A stretch of DNA of 9,626 nucleotides from Betaproteobacteria bacterium (GTDB lineage: Bacteria > Pseudomonadota > Gammaproteobacteria > Burkholderiales > SG8-41). Position 1 is the first letter of the stretch; each line of letters opens with the position of its first letter. The notes under the pieces were generated by a model. That model was not told the origin of the DNA. It ran no database searches and saw only the letters and a list, made by a program, of their open reading frames with translations. Location: NCBI GenBank assembly GCA_016177355.1, contig JACOVL010000006.1, forward strand, positions 1-9,626, read 5' to 3'. A program made the position numbers and the translations under genes. Of this stretch, positions 1 to 7,167 are shown piece by piece.

Positions 1-61
1 AGTGCAAAGTTGACCGCATTTCCCGGCAATTCTGCACTTTGCACTTTGCGTTTTGCACTGG
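1..61. repeat. Heptamer repeat tract with inverted repeat, upstream of tRNA-Leu
   Basis: Non-coding stretch at the window edge. Positions 34-61 read as four consecutive 7-nt units: GCACTTT (34-40), GCACTTT (41-47), GCGTTTT (48-54) and GCACTGG (55-61). Positions 1-10 (AGTGCAAAGT) are a perfect 10-bp inverted match to 36-45 (ACTTTGCACT), so the segment could form a hairpin with a 25-nt loop. The left end is cut by the window, so the array may extend further. The same heptamer style in the opposite orientation reappears between nuoF and nuoG (4751-4785). The hairpin could in principle end transcription of an upstream gene, but it has neither a G+C-rich stem nor a following U-run, so I do not call a terminator. 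Confidence 0.7.
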
Positions 62-69
62 AATTATCG

Positions 70-154
70 GCCGACGTGGTGGAATTGGTAGACACACCAT
101 CTTGAGGGGGTGGCGGCGCAAGCCGTGTGAGTTCGAATCTCACCGTCGGCACCA
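70..154 (+). tRNA. leuU-like: tRNA-Leu, anticodon GAG, CCA encoded
   Basis: A complete class II (long variable arm) cloverleaf is visible. The acceptor stem is GCCGACG (70-76) with CGTCGGC (144-150). The D stem is GTG (79-81) with CAC (93-95), enclosing the GG of the D loop. The anticodon stem is CCATC (97-101) with GGTGG (109-113), and its loop TTGAGGG carries anticodon GAG at 104-106, reading CUC and CUU leucine codons. The variable arm is a 4-bp stem CGGC/GCCG closed by a GCAA tetraloop (114-125). The T stem is GTGAG (127-131) with CTCAC (139-143), enclosing TTCGAAT. The discriminator is A151, as leucine tRNAs require, and CCA is encoded at 152-154. Only 30 nt separate it from nuoA and no terminator is seen between them, so it may be processed from a transcript that continues into nuo. 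A tRNA-Leu in front of nuoA is a familiar proteobacterial arrangement. Confidence 0.97.
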
Positions 155-184
155 CTGATAAGGAACCAGGAACAGGCTGAGGAC

Positions 185-553
185 ATGCTCGAAAACTACT
201 TTCCCGTCCTGATGTTCATCCTGGTCGGCGCCGCGGTCGGGGTGGTCCCGATCGTCCTCGGCGGCGGGCTGAGCCGCCTGCTCGGCGTGCACCGCCCGGA
301 TCCCGAGAAGCTCTCGCCCTACGAATGCGGGTTCGAGGCGTTCGAGGACGCGCGCATGAAGTTCGACGTGCGCTACTACCTGATCGCGATCCTGTTCATC
401 CTGTTCGATCTCGAGATCGCGTTCCTGTTCCCGTGGGCGGTCGTGCTGCAGGAGATCGGCTTCTTCGGTTTCATGGCGATGGTGGTGTTCCTCGCCATCC
501 TCGTCGTCGGCTTCGTCTACGAGTGGATGAAGGGCGCTTTGGAGTGGGAATAA
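185..553 (+). CDS. nuoA: NADH-quinone oxidoreductase subunit A
   Basis: Small inner-membrane subunit of complex I (mitochondrial ND3 homologue), 122 residues, normal for the family. Three hydrophobic segments are visible: about residues 6-28, 63-84 and 92-114. The family motif PYECGFEAF lies at 45-53. Its Cys48 corresponds to the conserved ND3 loop cysteine that lies near the quinone channel and reports the active/deactive transition in mitochondrial enzymes. Acidic residues Asp75 and Glu77 in the second membrane helix (FDLEIAFLFPW) match the conserved pair studied in E. coli NuoA. The ATG start gives the standard N terminus; upstream purine tracts AGGAA (168-172) and CAGG (173-176) are usable but modest ribosome sites. 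It is the first protein gene of the operon, 30 nt after the tRNA and 13 nt before nuoB. The family assignment is certain; the functional roles are taken from homologues. Confidence 0.98.
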   Translation: MLENYFPVLMFILVGAAVGVVPIVLGGGLSRLLGVHRPDPEKLSPYECGFEAFEDARMKFDVRYYLIAILFILFDLEIAFLFPWAVVLQEIGFFGFMAMVVFLAILVVGFVYEWMKGALEWE

Positions 554-566
554 GGCGGGGTGATTT

Positions 567-1046
567 ATGGGCGCAATCGAGACCATCACTGAAAAAGGTT
601 TTGTCACCACCACCGCGGACGCCCTGATCAACTGGACGCGCACCGGGTCGCTGTGGCCGATGACGTTCGGGCTCGCGTGCTGCGCCGTGGAGATGATGCA
701 GGCGGGCGCCTCGCGCTACGACCTCGACCGCTTCGGCATCGTGTTCCGCCCCAGCCCGCGGCAGTCCGACGTCATGATCGTCGCCGGCACGCTGTGCAAC
801 AAGATGGCGCCGGCGCTGCGCAAGGTCTACGACCAGATGGCCGAGCCGCGCTGGGTGATCTCGATGGGCTCGTGCGCCAACGGCGGCGGCTACTACCACT
901 ACTCGTATTCGGTGGTGCGCGGCTGCGATCGCATCGTGCCGGTGGACATCTACGTGCCCGGCTGCCCGCCCACGGCCGAGGCGCTGCTCTACGGCATCAT
1001 CCAGCTGCAGAACAAGATCAAAAGAACCAATACGATCGCTCGGTAG
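567..1046 (+). CDS. nuoB: NADH-quinone oxidoreductase subunit B (cluster N2 subunit)
   Basis: Peripheral-arm Q-module subunit (PSST homologue), 159 residues, carrying [4Fe-4S] cluster N2, the last carrier before quinone. All four expected ligands are present: the tandem Cys38-Cys39 in LACCAVEMMQ, Cys103 in GSCANGGGYY and Cys133 in VPGCPPTAE. Cys77 and Cys120 are additional family-style cysteines. The N terminus (about residues 1-30) is the short amphipathic segment that normally precedes the fold, and the C terminus ends soon after the YGIIQLQNKI helix with a basic tail. The start is supported by a purine-rich AAGGCGGGG tract at 552-560, six bases ahead of the ATG. The gene ends 24 nt before nuoC. 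It has the length of the short bacterial NuoB forms, with no extension. Cluster and quinone roles are established knowledge for this family. Confidence 0.98.
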   Translation: MGAIETITEKGFVTTTADALINWTRTGSLWPMTFGLACCAVEMMQAGASRYDLDRFGIVFRPSPRQSDVMIVAGTLCNKMAPALRKVYDQMAEPRWVISMGSCANGGGYYHYSYSVVRGCDRIVPVDIYVPGCPPTAEALLYGIIQLQNKIKRTNTIAR

Positions 1047-1070
1047 AAACCTCGCCCGGACGATCTCTCG

Positions 1071-1685
1071 ATGACCACCCGTCTCGAAAACCTGACCGCC
1101 GCCCTGCAGTCCGCGCTCGGCGACAAGCTCGCCGGCGCCGGCACGGCGCTGGGCGAGGTCACCATCGTCGTAAAAGCGGGGGACCTGCTCGCGGCGACGG
1201 CGGTCCTGCGCGATGCGCCCGAACTGAAGTTCGAGCAGCTGATTGATTTGTGTGGCGTGGACTACCGGGATTACGGCGAGGGCGCGCACGAGGGCCCGAG
1301 ATTCGCGGTGGTCTGCCACCTGCTGAGTCTCGCGCACAACCGGCGGCTGCGGCTACGCGCGTACTGTCCCGACGACGAATTTCCGGTGGTGGATTCGGTC
1401 ATCGGCGTGTGGCCGTCGGCCAACTGGTACGAGCGCGAGGCTTTCGATCTCTACGGCATCATGTTCACGGGGCACCCGGATCTTCGCCGCATCCTCACCG
1501 ATTACGGCTTCGTCGGGCATCCGTTCCGCAAGGATTTCCCGCTTTCGGGCAACGTCGAGATGCGCTACGACCCGGGCGAGCAGCGCGTGATCTACCAGCC
1601 GGTGACCATCGAGCCGCGCGAGATCGTCCCGCGCGTCGTGCGCGTGGAGAACTACGCCGACAGCGAAGGGCCGCGCAAGGGCTGA
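1071..1685 (+). CDS. nuoC: NADH-quinone oxidoreductase subunit C (30 kDa subunit)
   Basis: Q-module structural subunit (30 kDa homologue) without cofactors, 204 residues. It is recognised by the C-terminal signature: the NWYEREAFDLYGIMF block after Trp114, then GHPDLRRILTDYGF, then GHPFRKDFPLSG at residues 149-160. The N-terminal third (residues 1-50, rich in Ala and Leu) is variable, as expected. It is a stand-alone gene and not fused to nuoD as in E. coli, which argues against an enterobacterial source. The ATG at 1071 is the natural start by alignment length, but the 24-nt spacer after nuoB has no convincing Shine-Dalgarno; CGGA at 1057-1060 is the best candidate. The stop lies one base before the nuoD ATG, so C and D are probably translated in a coupled way. 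It bridges NuoD and NuoB in the known structures. Confidence 0.97.
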   Translation: MTTRLENLTAALQSALGDKLAGAGTALGEVTIVVKAGDLLAATAVLRDAPELKFEQLIDLCGVDYRDYGEGAHEGPRFAVVCHLLSLAHNRRLRLRAYCPDDEFPVVDSVIGVWPSANWYEREAFDLYGIMFTGHPDLRRILTDYGFVGHPFRKDFPLSGNVEMRYDPGEQRVIYQPVTIEPREIVPRVVRVENYADSEGPRKG

Positions 1686-1686
1686 C

Positions 1687-2940
1687 ATGGCCGAAATCCG
1701 CAACTACACGATGAACTTCGGGCCGCAGCATCCGGCGGCGCACGGGGTGCTGCGCCTCGTGCTCGAGCTCGACGGCGAGGTGATCGAGCGCGCCGACCCG
1801 CACGTCGGCCTGCTGCACCGCGCGACCGAAAAGCTCGCCGAGCACAAGACCTTCATCCAGTCGGTGCCGTACATGGACCGGCTCGACTACGTCTCGATGA
1901 TGGCGAACGAGCACGCCTACGTGCTGGCGATCGAGAAGCTGCTCGGCATCGAAGTGCCGGTGCGCGCCCGCTACATCCGCGTGATGTTCGACGAGATCAC
2001 GAGGATCCTCAACCACCTGCTGTGGCTCGGCGCGCACGGCCTCGACATCGGCGCGATGACGGTGTTTCTCTACTGCTTCCGCGAGCGCGAGGACCTGATG
2101 GACTGCTACGAGGCGGTCTCCGGCGCCCGCATGCACGCGGCCTACTACCGTCCCGGCGGCGTCTTCCGCGACCTGCCGGAGCGCATGCCGCAGTACGCGG
2201 CATCCAGGATCCACAGTGAATCCGCGGTGCGCGGGCTCAACCGGAACCGCCAGGGGTCGCTGCTCGATTTCATCGAGAACTTCACCGAGCGTTTTCCGAA
2301 GTGCGTTGACGAATACGAGACGCTGCTCACCGACAACCGCATCTGGAAGCAGCGCACCGTCGGCATCGGAGTGGTGTCGCCGGAGCGCGCCAAGGCGCTC
2401 GGCTTCACCGGCCCGATGCTGCGCGGCTCGGGGGTGGAGTGGGACCTGCGCAAGAAGCAGCCGTACGAAGTCTACGACCGGGTGGAATTCGACATCCCGG
2501 TGGGGGTGACCGGCGACTGCTACGACCGGTATCTGGTGCGCGTCGAGGAGATGCGGCAATCGAACCGCATTATCCGGCAGTGTATCGAATGGCTCAGGAA
2601 GAACCCGGGGCCGGTGATGGTGGACAACTACAAGGTGGCGCCGCCCTCGCGCGTGGCGATGAAGACCAGCATGGAGGAGCTGATCCATCACTTCAAGCTC
2701 TTCACCGAGGGCATGCACGTGCCGGCGGGCGAGGCCTACGCGGCGGTCGAGGCGCCCAAGGGCGAGTTCGGCATCTATCTCGTCTCCGACGGCGCCAACA
2801 AGCCGTACCGCTTGAAGGTCCGCGCGCCGAGTTTCCCGCATCTCGCGGCCCTCGACGAAATGTCGCGCGGCCACATGATCGCCGACGTGGTGGCGATCAT
2901 CGGCACCCAGGACATCGTGTTCGGGGAGATCGACCGGTGA
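1687..2940 (+). CDS. nuoD: NADH-quinone oxidoreductase subunit D (49 kDa subunit, quinone site)
   Basis: Core Q-module subunit (49 kDa, related to the NiFe hydrogenase large subunit), 417 residues, full length. It lines the quinone pocket together with NuoB and NuoH. The N-terminal signature NFGPQHPAAHG is at 10-20 and PYMDRLDYVSMM starts at 61. His19 and Tyr68 are spaced exactly as the two quinone head-group ligands of the Thermus homologue (His38 and Tyr87), so the quinone site looks intact. Hydrogenase metal-ligand cysteines are not present, as expected. The C terminus ends in the conserved GTQDIVFGEIDR. The start has a good ribosome site, AAGGG at 1677-1681, inside the end of nuoC. The TGA stop overlaps the GTG start of nuoE. 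Identification is certain; quinone ligand assignment is by residue spacing with the known structure. Confidence 0.98.
   Translation: MAEIRNYTMNFGPQHPAAHGVLRLVLELDGEVIERADPHVGLLHRATEKLAEHKTFIQSVPYMDRLDYVSMMANEHAYVLAIEKLLGIEVPVRARYIRVMFDEITRILNHLLWLGAHGLDIGAMTVFLYCFREREDLMDCYEAVSGARMHAAYYRPGGVFRDLPERMPQYAASRIHSESAVRGLNRNRQGSLLDFIENFTERFPKCVDEYETLLTDNRIWKQRTVGIGVVSPERAKALGFTGPMLRGSGVEWDLRKKQPYEVYDRVEFDIPVGVTGDCYDRYLVRVEEMRQSNRIIRQCIEWLRKNPGPVMVDNYKVAPPSRVAMKTSMEELIHHFKLFTEGMHVPAGEAYAAVEAPKGEFGIYLVSDGANKPYRLKVRAPSFPHLAALDEMSRGHMIADVVAIIGTQDIVFGEIDR
2923..2939 (+). promoter_or_regulatory. Ribosome binding site and GTG start of nuoE
   Basis: GGGGAG at 2923-2928 stands 8 nt before the GTG at 2937-2939, which overlaps the nuoD TGA (2938-2940). 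This decides the nuoE start, because the first plausible in-frame ATG further on would remove the conserved N-terminal helices. Confidence 0.75.
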
Positions 2941-3436
2941 ACGCGCCCTCGGTTCTCTCCACGGTGCTCTCGCCCGCGGCGCTGGCGAGGATAGACCAGG
3001 CGGCCGCGAAATATCCGCCCGACCAGAGACAGTCGGCGGTGATGGCGGCGCTCACCATCGCGCAGGACGAGAAGGGCTGGCTCTCGACCGGGACCATGGA
3101 CTTCGTCGCCGGCTACCTCGGCATGCCGCCGATCGCGGTCTACGAGGTCGCCTCGTTCTACACCATGTACGACACCCGGCCGGCCGGCCGGCACAAGATC
3201 ACGATCTGCACCAACCTGCCGTGCGCGCTGCAGGGCGCGAACGTCGCCGCGGAGCACTTGAAGAAAAAACTCGGCGTCGGCTTCAACGAGACCACCGCCG
3301 ACGGCATGGTCACGCTCAAGGAAGGCGAGTGCCTGGGCGCTTGCGGTGACGCGCCGGTGCTGCTGCTGAACAACAAGAAGATGCTGTGCGCGATGACGCC
3401 CGACAAGCTCGATCAGCTCCTGCAGGAGTTCAAGTA

Positions 3437-3437
<1 letters not shown>
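2937..3437 (+). CDS. nuoE: NADH-quinone oxidoreductase subunit E (24 kDa, [2Fe-2S] N1a)
   Basis: N-module subunit with a thioredoxin-like fold that holds [2Fe-2S] cluster N1a close to the FMN of NuoF. With the GTG start the protein has 166 residues, usual for the family. The four ligands are visible as a Cys91-x4-Cys96 pair (ICTNLPCALQG) and a Cys132-x3-Cys136 pair (GECLGACGDAP). The N-terminal helical part includes the conserved YEVASFYTMY block at 69-78. The start is inferred: no ATG lies near the expected N terminus, while GTG at 2937 forms a GTGA overlap with the nuoD stop, has GGGGAG at 2923-2928 with an 8-nt spacer, and gives a normal length. The stop TAA shares its last base with the nuoF ATG. 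The enzyme role is established for the family; the exact initiation codon is an inference. Confidence 0.96.

Positions 3438-3439
<2 letters not shown>
3424..3439 (+). promoter_or_regulatory. Ribosome binding site and ATG start of nuoF
   Basis: AGGAG at 3424-3428 lies 8 nt before the ATG at 3437-3439. The ATG shares one base with the nuoE stop (TAATG). This fixes the nuoF start in preference to an in-frame ATG at 3386 inside nuoE, and suggests termination-reinitiation coupling of E and F. Confidence 0.85.
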
Positions 3440-4750
<1,311 letters not shown>

Positions 4751-4785
4751 TGCAGAGGGCAAAGTGCAGAATGCAGAATGAAGAG
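4751..4785 (+). repeat. Heptamer repeat tract between nuoF and nuoG
   Basis: The 41-nt gap after the nuoF stop consists mostly of five 7-nt units: TGCAGAG (4751-4757), GGCAAAG (4758-4764), TGCAGAA (4765-4771), TGCAGAA (4772-4778) and TGAAGAG (4779-4785), followed by CGCTAG and the nuoG ATG. The core resembles the reverse complement of the GCACTTT units at 34-47, so both tracts seem to belong to one dispersed short-repeat type. The last unit supplies the purine run AAGAG that is the only Shine-Dalgarno-like sequence before nuoG. Confidence 0.75.
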
Positions 4786-4791
4786 CGCTAG

Positions 4792-7167
4792 ATGCTAGAG
4801 ATCGAGATAGACGGCAAGCAGATGGAAGTGGCGGACGGCGCGACGATCATGGACGCCGCCAACCAGGCGGGCATCTACGTCCCGCATTTCTGCTACCACC
4901 ACAAGCTCTCGATCGCCGCCAACTGCCGCATGTGCCTGGTGCAGGTGGAGAAGGCGCCGAAGCCCCTGCCGGCGTGCGCGACGCCGGTCACCAACGGCAT
5001 GAAAGTCCACACGCACTCCGACGCGGCGATCAATGCGCAGCAGGGGGTGATGGAATTTCTCCTTATAAATCATCCACTTGACTGTCCGATCTGCGACCAG
5101 GGCGGGGAATGCCAGTTGCAGGACCTGGCGGTGGGATACGGCGCGAGCGGCTCGCGCTACGAGGAGCCGAAGCGCGTCGTCGTCAACAAGGACCTCGGAC
5201 CGCTGATCGCCACCGACATGACGCGCTGCATCCACTGCACGCGCTGCGTGCGCTTCGGCCAGGAGATCGCCGGCGTCATGGAACTGGGCATGATCGGCCG
5301 CGGCGAGCACGCCGAGATCATCACGTTCGTCGGCAAGACCGTGGACTCCGAGCTCTCCGGCAACGTGATCGACCTCTGCCCCGTCGGCGCGCTCACCTCC
5401 AAGCCGTTCCGCTACACCGCGCGCACCTGGGAGCTGACGCGCAAGCCCTCGGTCTCCCCGCACTGCGGCCTGGGCGCCAACCTCACCGTGCAGGTCAAGC
5501 AGAACCGCGTGATGCGCGTGCTGCCGCGCGACAACGAGACGATCAACGAATGCTGGCTTTCGGACAAGGACCGCTTCTCGTACGAAGGCCTCAATTCCGA
5601 GCAGCGGCTCGCGCGGCCGATGCTGAAGCAGGGCGGGGCATGGAAGGAGGTCGAGTGGCAGGCCGCGCTCGACTTCGTCGCGAAGGAGCTGAAGCGCATC
5701 CGCGACCAGCATGGCGCGGAACAAATCGGGGCGCTCGCCACGCCGCACCAGACGCTGGAGGAGTTGTACCTGTTGCAGAAACTCGCGCGGGGCCTGGGCT
5801 CGGGCAACGTGGACTTCCGGCTGCGCCAGTCCGATTTCAGCGCAGACGGCAAGCTCGCGGGCGCGCCGTGGCTCGGCATGAAGGTCGCGGACATCGGCAA
5901 GCTCGACCGCGTGCTGGTGGTCGGCTCGACGCTGAGGAAGGACCATCCGCTCATCGCGCACCGCCTGCGCCAGGCGGCGAAGCGCGTGACGCAGTTGAAC
6001 TTCATCAACCCGTTCGACGACGACCTGCTGATGCGGGTCGCGCACAAAGCGATCGTCGCGCCTTCCGCCATGCCCGACCTGCTGGCGCAGGTGGTGAAGG
6101 CCGCGGCGCAGGCGAAGAATACCGTGGTGCCGGCCGCGGCGGCGGGCGCGACGCTCAGTGACGTGACCGGCGATGCGGCGCAGCGCATCGCGGGCAGCCT
6201 CGCTTCCGGCAAAAGCGCCGCGGTATTTCTCGGCAACCTCGCGCAGCACCACCCGCAGGCGGCGCGGCTGCATGCGCTGGCGCAGGAACTCGCAGCGCTC
6301 ACCGGCGCGCGCCTCGGTTTCCTCGGCGAAGCCGCGAACAGCGTCGGCGGCTATCTCGCCGGCGCGGTGCCGTTCGGCGCGACCTCCGGCATGAACGCGG
6401 CGCAGATGCTGGCGCAGCCGCGGAAGGGCTATCTGCTGCTCGGCGTCGAAGCCGAGCTCGACACCCACGACCCGCAACAGGCGGTCACGGCGATGAAGGC
6501 CGCCGAGCTGGTGGTCGCGATGAGTCCCTATCAGCACCACGCGCTCGACTACGCGCACGTGCTGCTGCCGGTCGGACCGTTCACCGAGACTTCCGGCACC
6601 TATATCAATACCGAGGGCACGGTGCAGAGCTTCAACGGCGTCGTCGGCCCGCTCGGCGAAGCGCGCCCGGCGTGGAAGGTGCTGCGCGTGCTCGGCAACC
6701 TGCTGGGGCTCGCCGGTTTCGAGTACGACAGCCCGGAGGAGATCCGCCGCGAGGTCCTGCGCGACGGCGCGGGCGTTGCGGGCAGGCTCGATAACCGTCT
6801 CGGCGCGGTCTCCGTCGCCGCCGCGACAGCGGAGGCGGCCGGCATTCAGCGCATCGCGGAAGTGCCGGCCTACGCGGCCGACTCAATCGTGCGCCGCGCC
6901 CGCTCGCTGCAACAGGCGCGCGACGCCGCGCCTCCCGTCGCGGCCATCGGCCGTGCCTTGTACGAGCGCCTTGGGTTGCGTGAGGGCGACCGCGTGCGGG
7001 TGCGGCAGGGCGGGGGCGCGGTGGTGGTGCCCGCCGCGGTGGACGACAGGCTGCCGGCGCAGTGCGTGCGGCTCGCCGCCGCCCGGCCCGAGACCGCGGC
7101 GCTCGGCGCGATGTTCGGCGAGATCACCCTGGAGCGCGTCGCCGCGCGGCAGAAGGTGGCGGTATGA
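4792..7167 (+). CDS. nuoG: NADH-quinone oxidoreductase subunit G (75 kDa, N1b/N4/N5)
   Basis: Largest N-module subunit, 791 residues, relaying electrons from NuoF towards NuoI. The N-terminal ferredoxin domain has [2Fe-2S] N1b ligands Cys34, Cys45, Cys48 and Cys62. The NuoG-type His-Cys cluster N5 is His94, Cys98, Cys101 and Cys107. Cluster N4 is Cys146, Cys149, Cys152 and Cys196 (CPVGAL). From about residue 215 it continues as a molybdopterin-oxidoreductase-like domain without cofactor, and residues from about 690 form the dinucleotide-binding-like C-terminal barrel. The extra N7 cluster of E. coli and Thermus is missing: only Cys225 remains of its four cysteines. The middle (about 425-500) is Ala-rich and poorly conserved. 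The ATG at 4792 gives the standard N terminus; the upstream AAGAG is a weak ribosome site. The TGA stop overlaps the nuoH start. Confidence 0.97.
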   Translation: MLEIEIDGKQMEVADGATIMDAANQAGIYVPHFCYHHKLSIAANCRMCLVQVEKAPKPLPACATPVTNGMKVHTHSDAAINAQQGVMEFLLINHPLDCPICDQGGECQLQDLAVGYGASGSRYEEPKRVVVNKDLGPLIATDMTRCIHCTRCVRFGQEIAGVMELGMIGRGEHAEIITFVGKTVDSELSGNVIDLCPVGALTSKPFRYTARTWELTRKPSVSPHCGLGANLTVQVKQNRVMRVLPRDNETINECWLSDKDRFSYEGLNSEQRLARPMLKQGGAWKEVEWQAALDFVAKELKRIRDQHGAEQIGALATPHQTLEELYLLQKLARGLGSGNVDFRLRQSDFSADGKLAGAPWLGMKVADIGKLDRVLVVGSTLRKDHPLIAHRLRQAAKRVTQLNFINPFDDDLLMRVAHKAIVAPSAMPDLLAQVVKAAAQAKNTVVPAAAAGATLSDVTGDAAQRIAGSLASGKSAAVFLGNLAQHHPQAARLHALAQELAALTGARLGFLGEAANSVGGYLAGAVPFGATSGMNAAQMLAQPRKGYLLLGVEAELDTHDPQQAVTAMKAAELVVAMSPYQHHALDYAHVLLPVGPFTETSGTYINTEGTVQSFNGVVGPLGEARPAWKVLRVLGNLLGLAGFEYDSPEEIRREVLRDGAGVAGRLDNRLGAVSVAAATAEAAGIQRIAEVPAYAADSIVRRARSLQQARDAAPPVAAIGRALYERLGLREGDRVRVRQGGGAVVVPAAVDDRLPAQCVRLAAARPETAALGAMFGEITLERVAARQKVAV

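Noticed and set aside
10..67. Promoter-like boxes before the tRNA: TTGACC at 10-15, or TTGCAC at 39-44 with AATTAT at 62-67
   Set aside because: The first has no good -10 partner at proper distance. The second would start transcription inside the tRNA, whose 5' end is at 70. Repeat composition explains the resemblance.
1495..2874. Antisense open frame of about 459 codons opposite nuoC/nuoD
   Set aside because: Low-complexity Arg/His/Ala-rich translation that mirrors the codon pattern of nuoD; no ribosome site or family motif.
2937..2940. Frameshift or fusion between nuoD and nuoE
   Set aside because: A clean TGA ends nuoD after the conserved GEIDR terminus, and the GTG start gives a full-length nuoE in another frame; this is a normal overlap.
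4795..6558. Long antisense open reading frame of about 587 codons opposite nuoG
   Set aside because: Typical shadow frame of a G+C-rich gene: His/Arg/Ala-rich composition, no recognisable domain, and fully overlapped by an intact nuoG.
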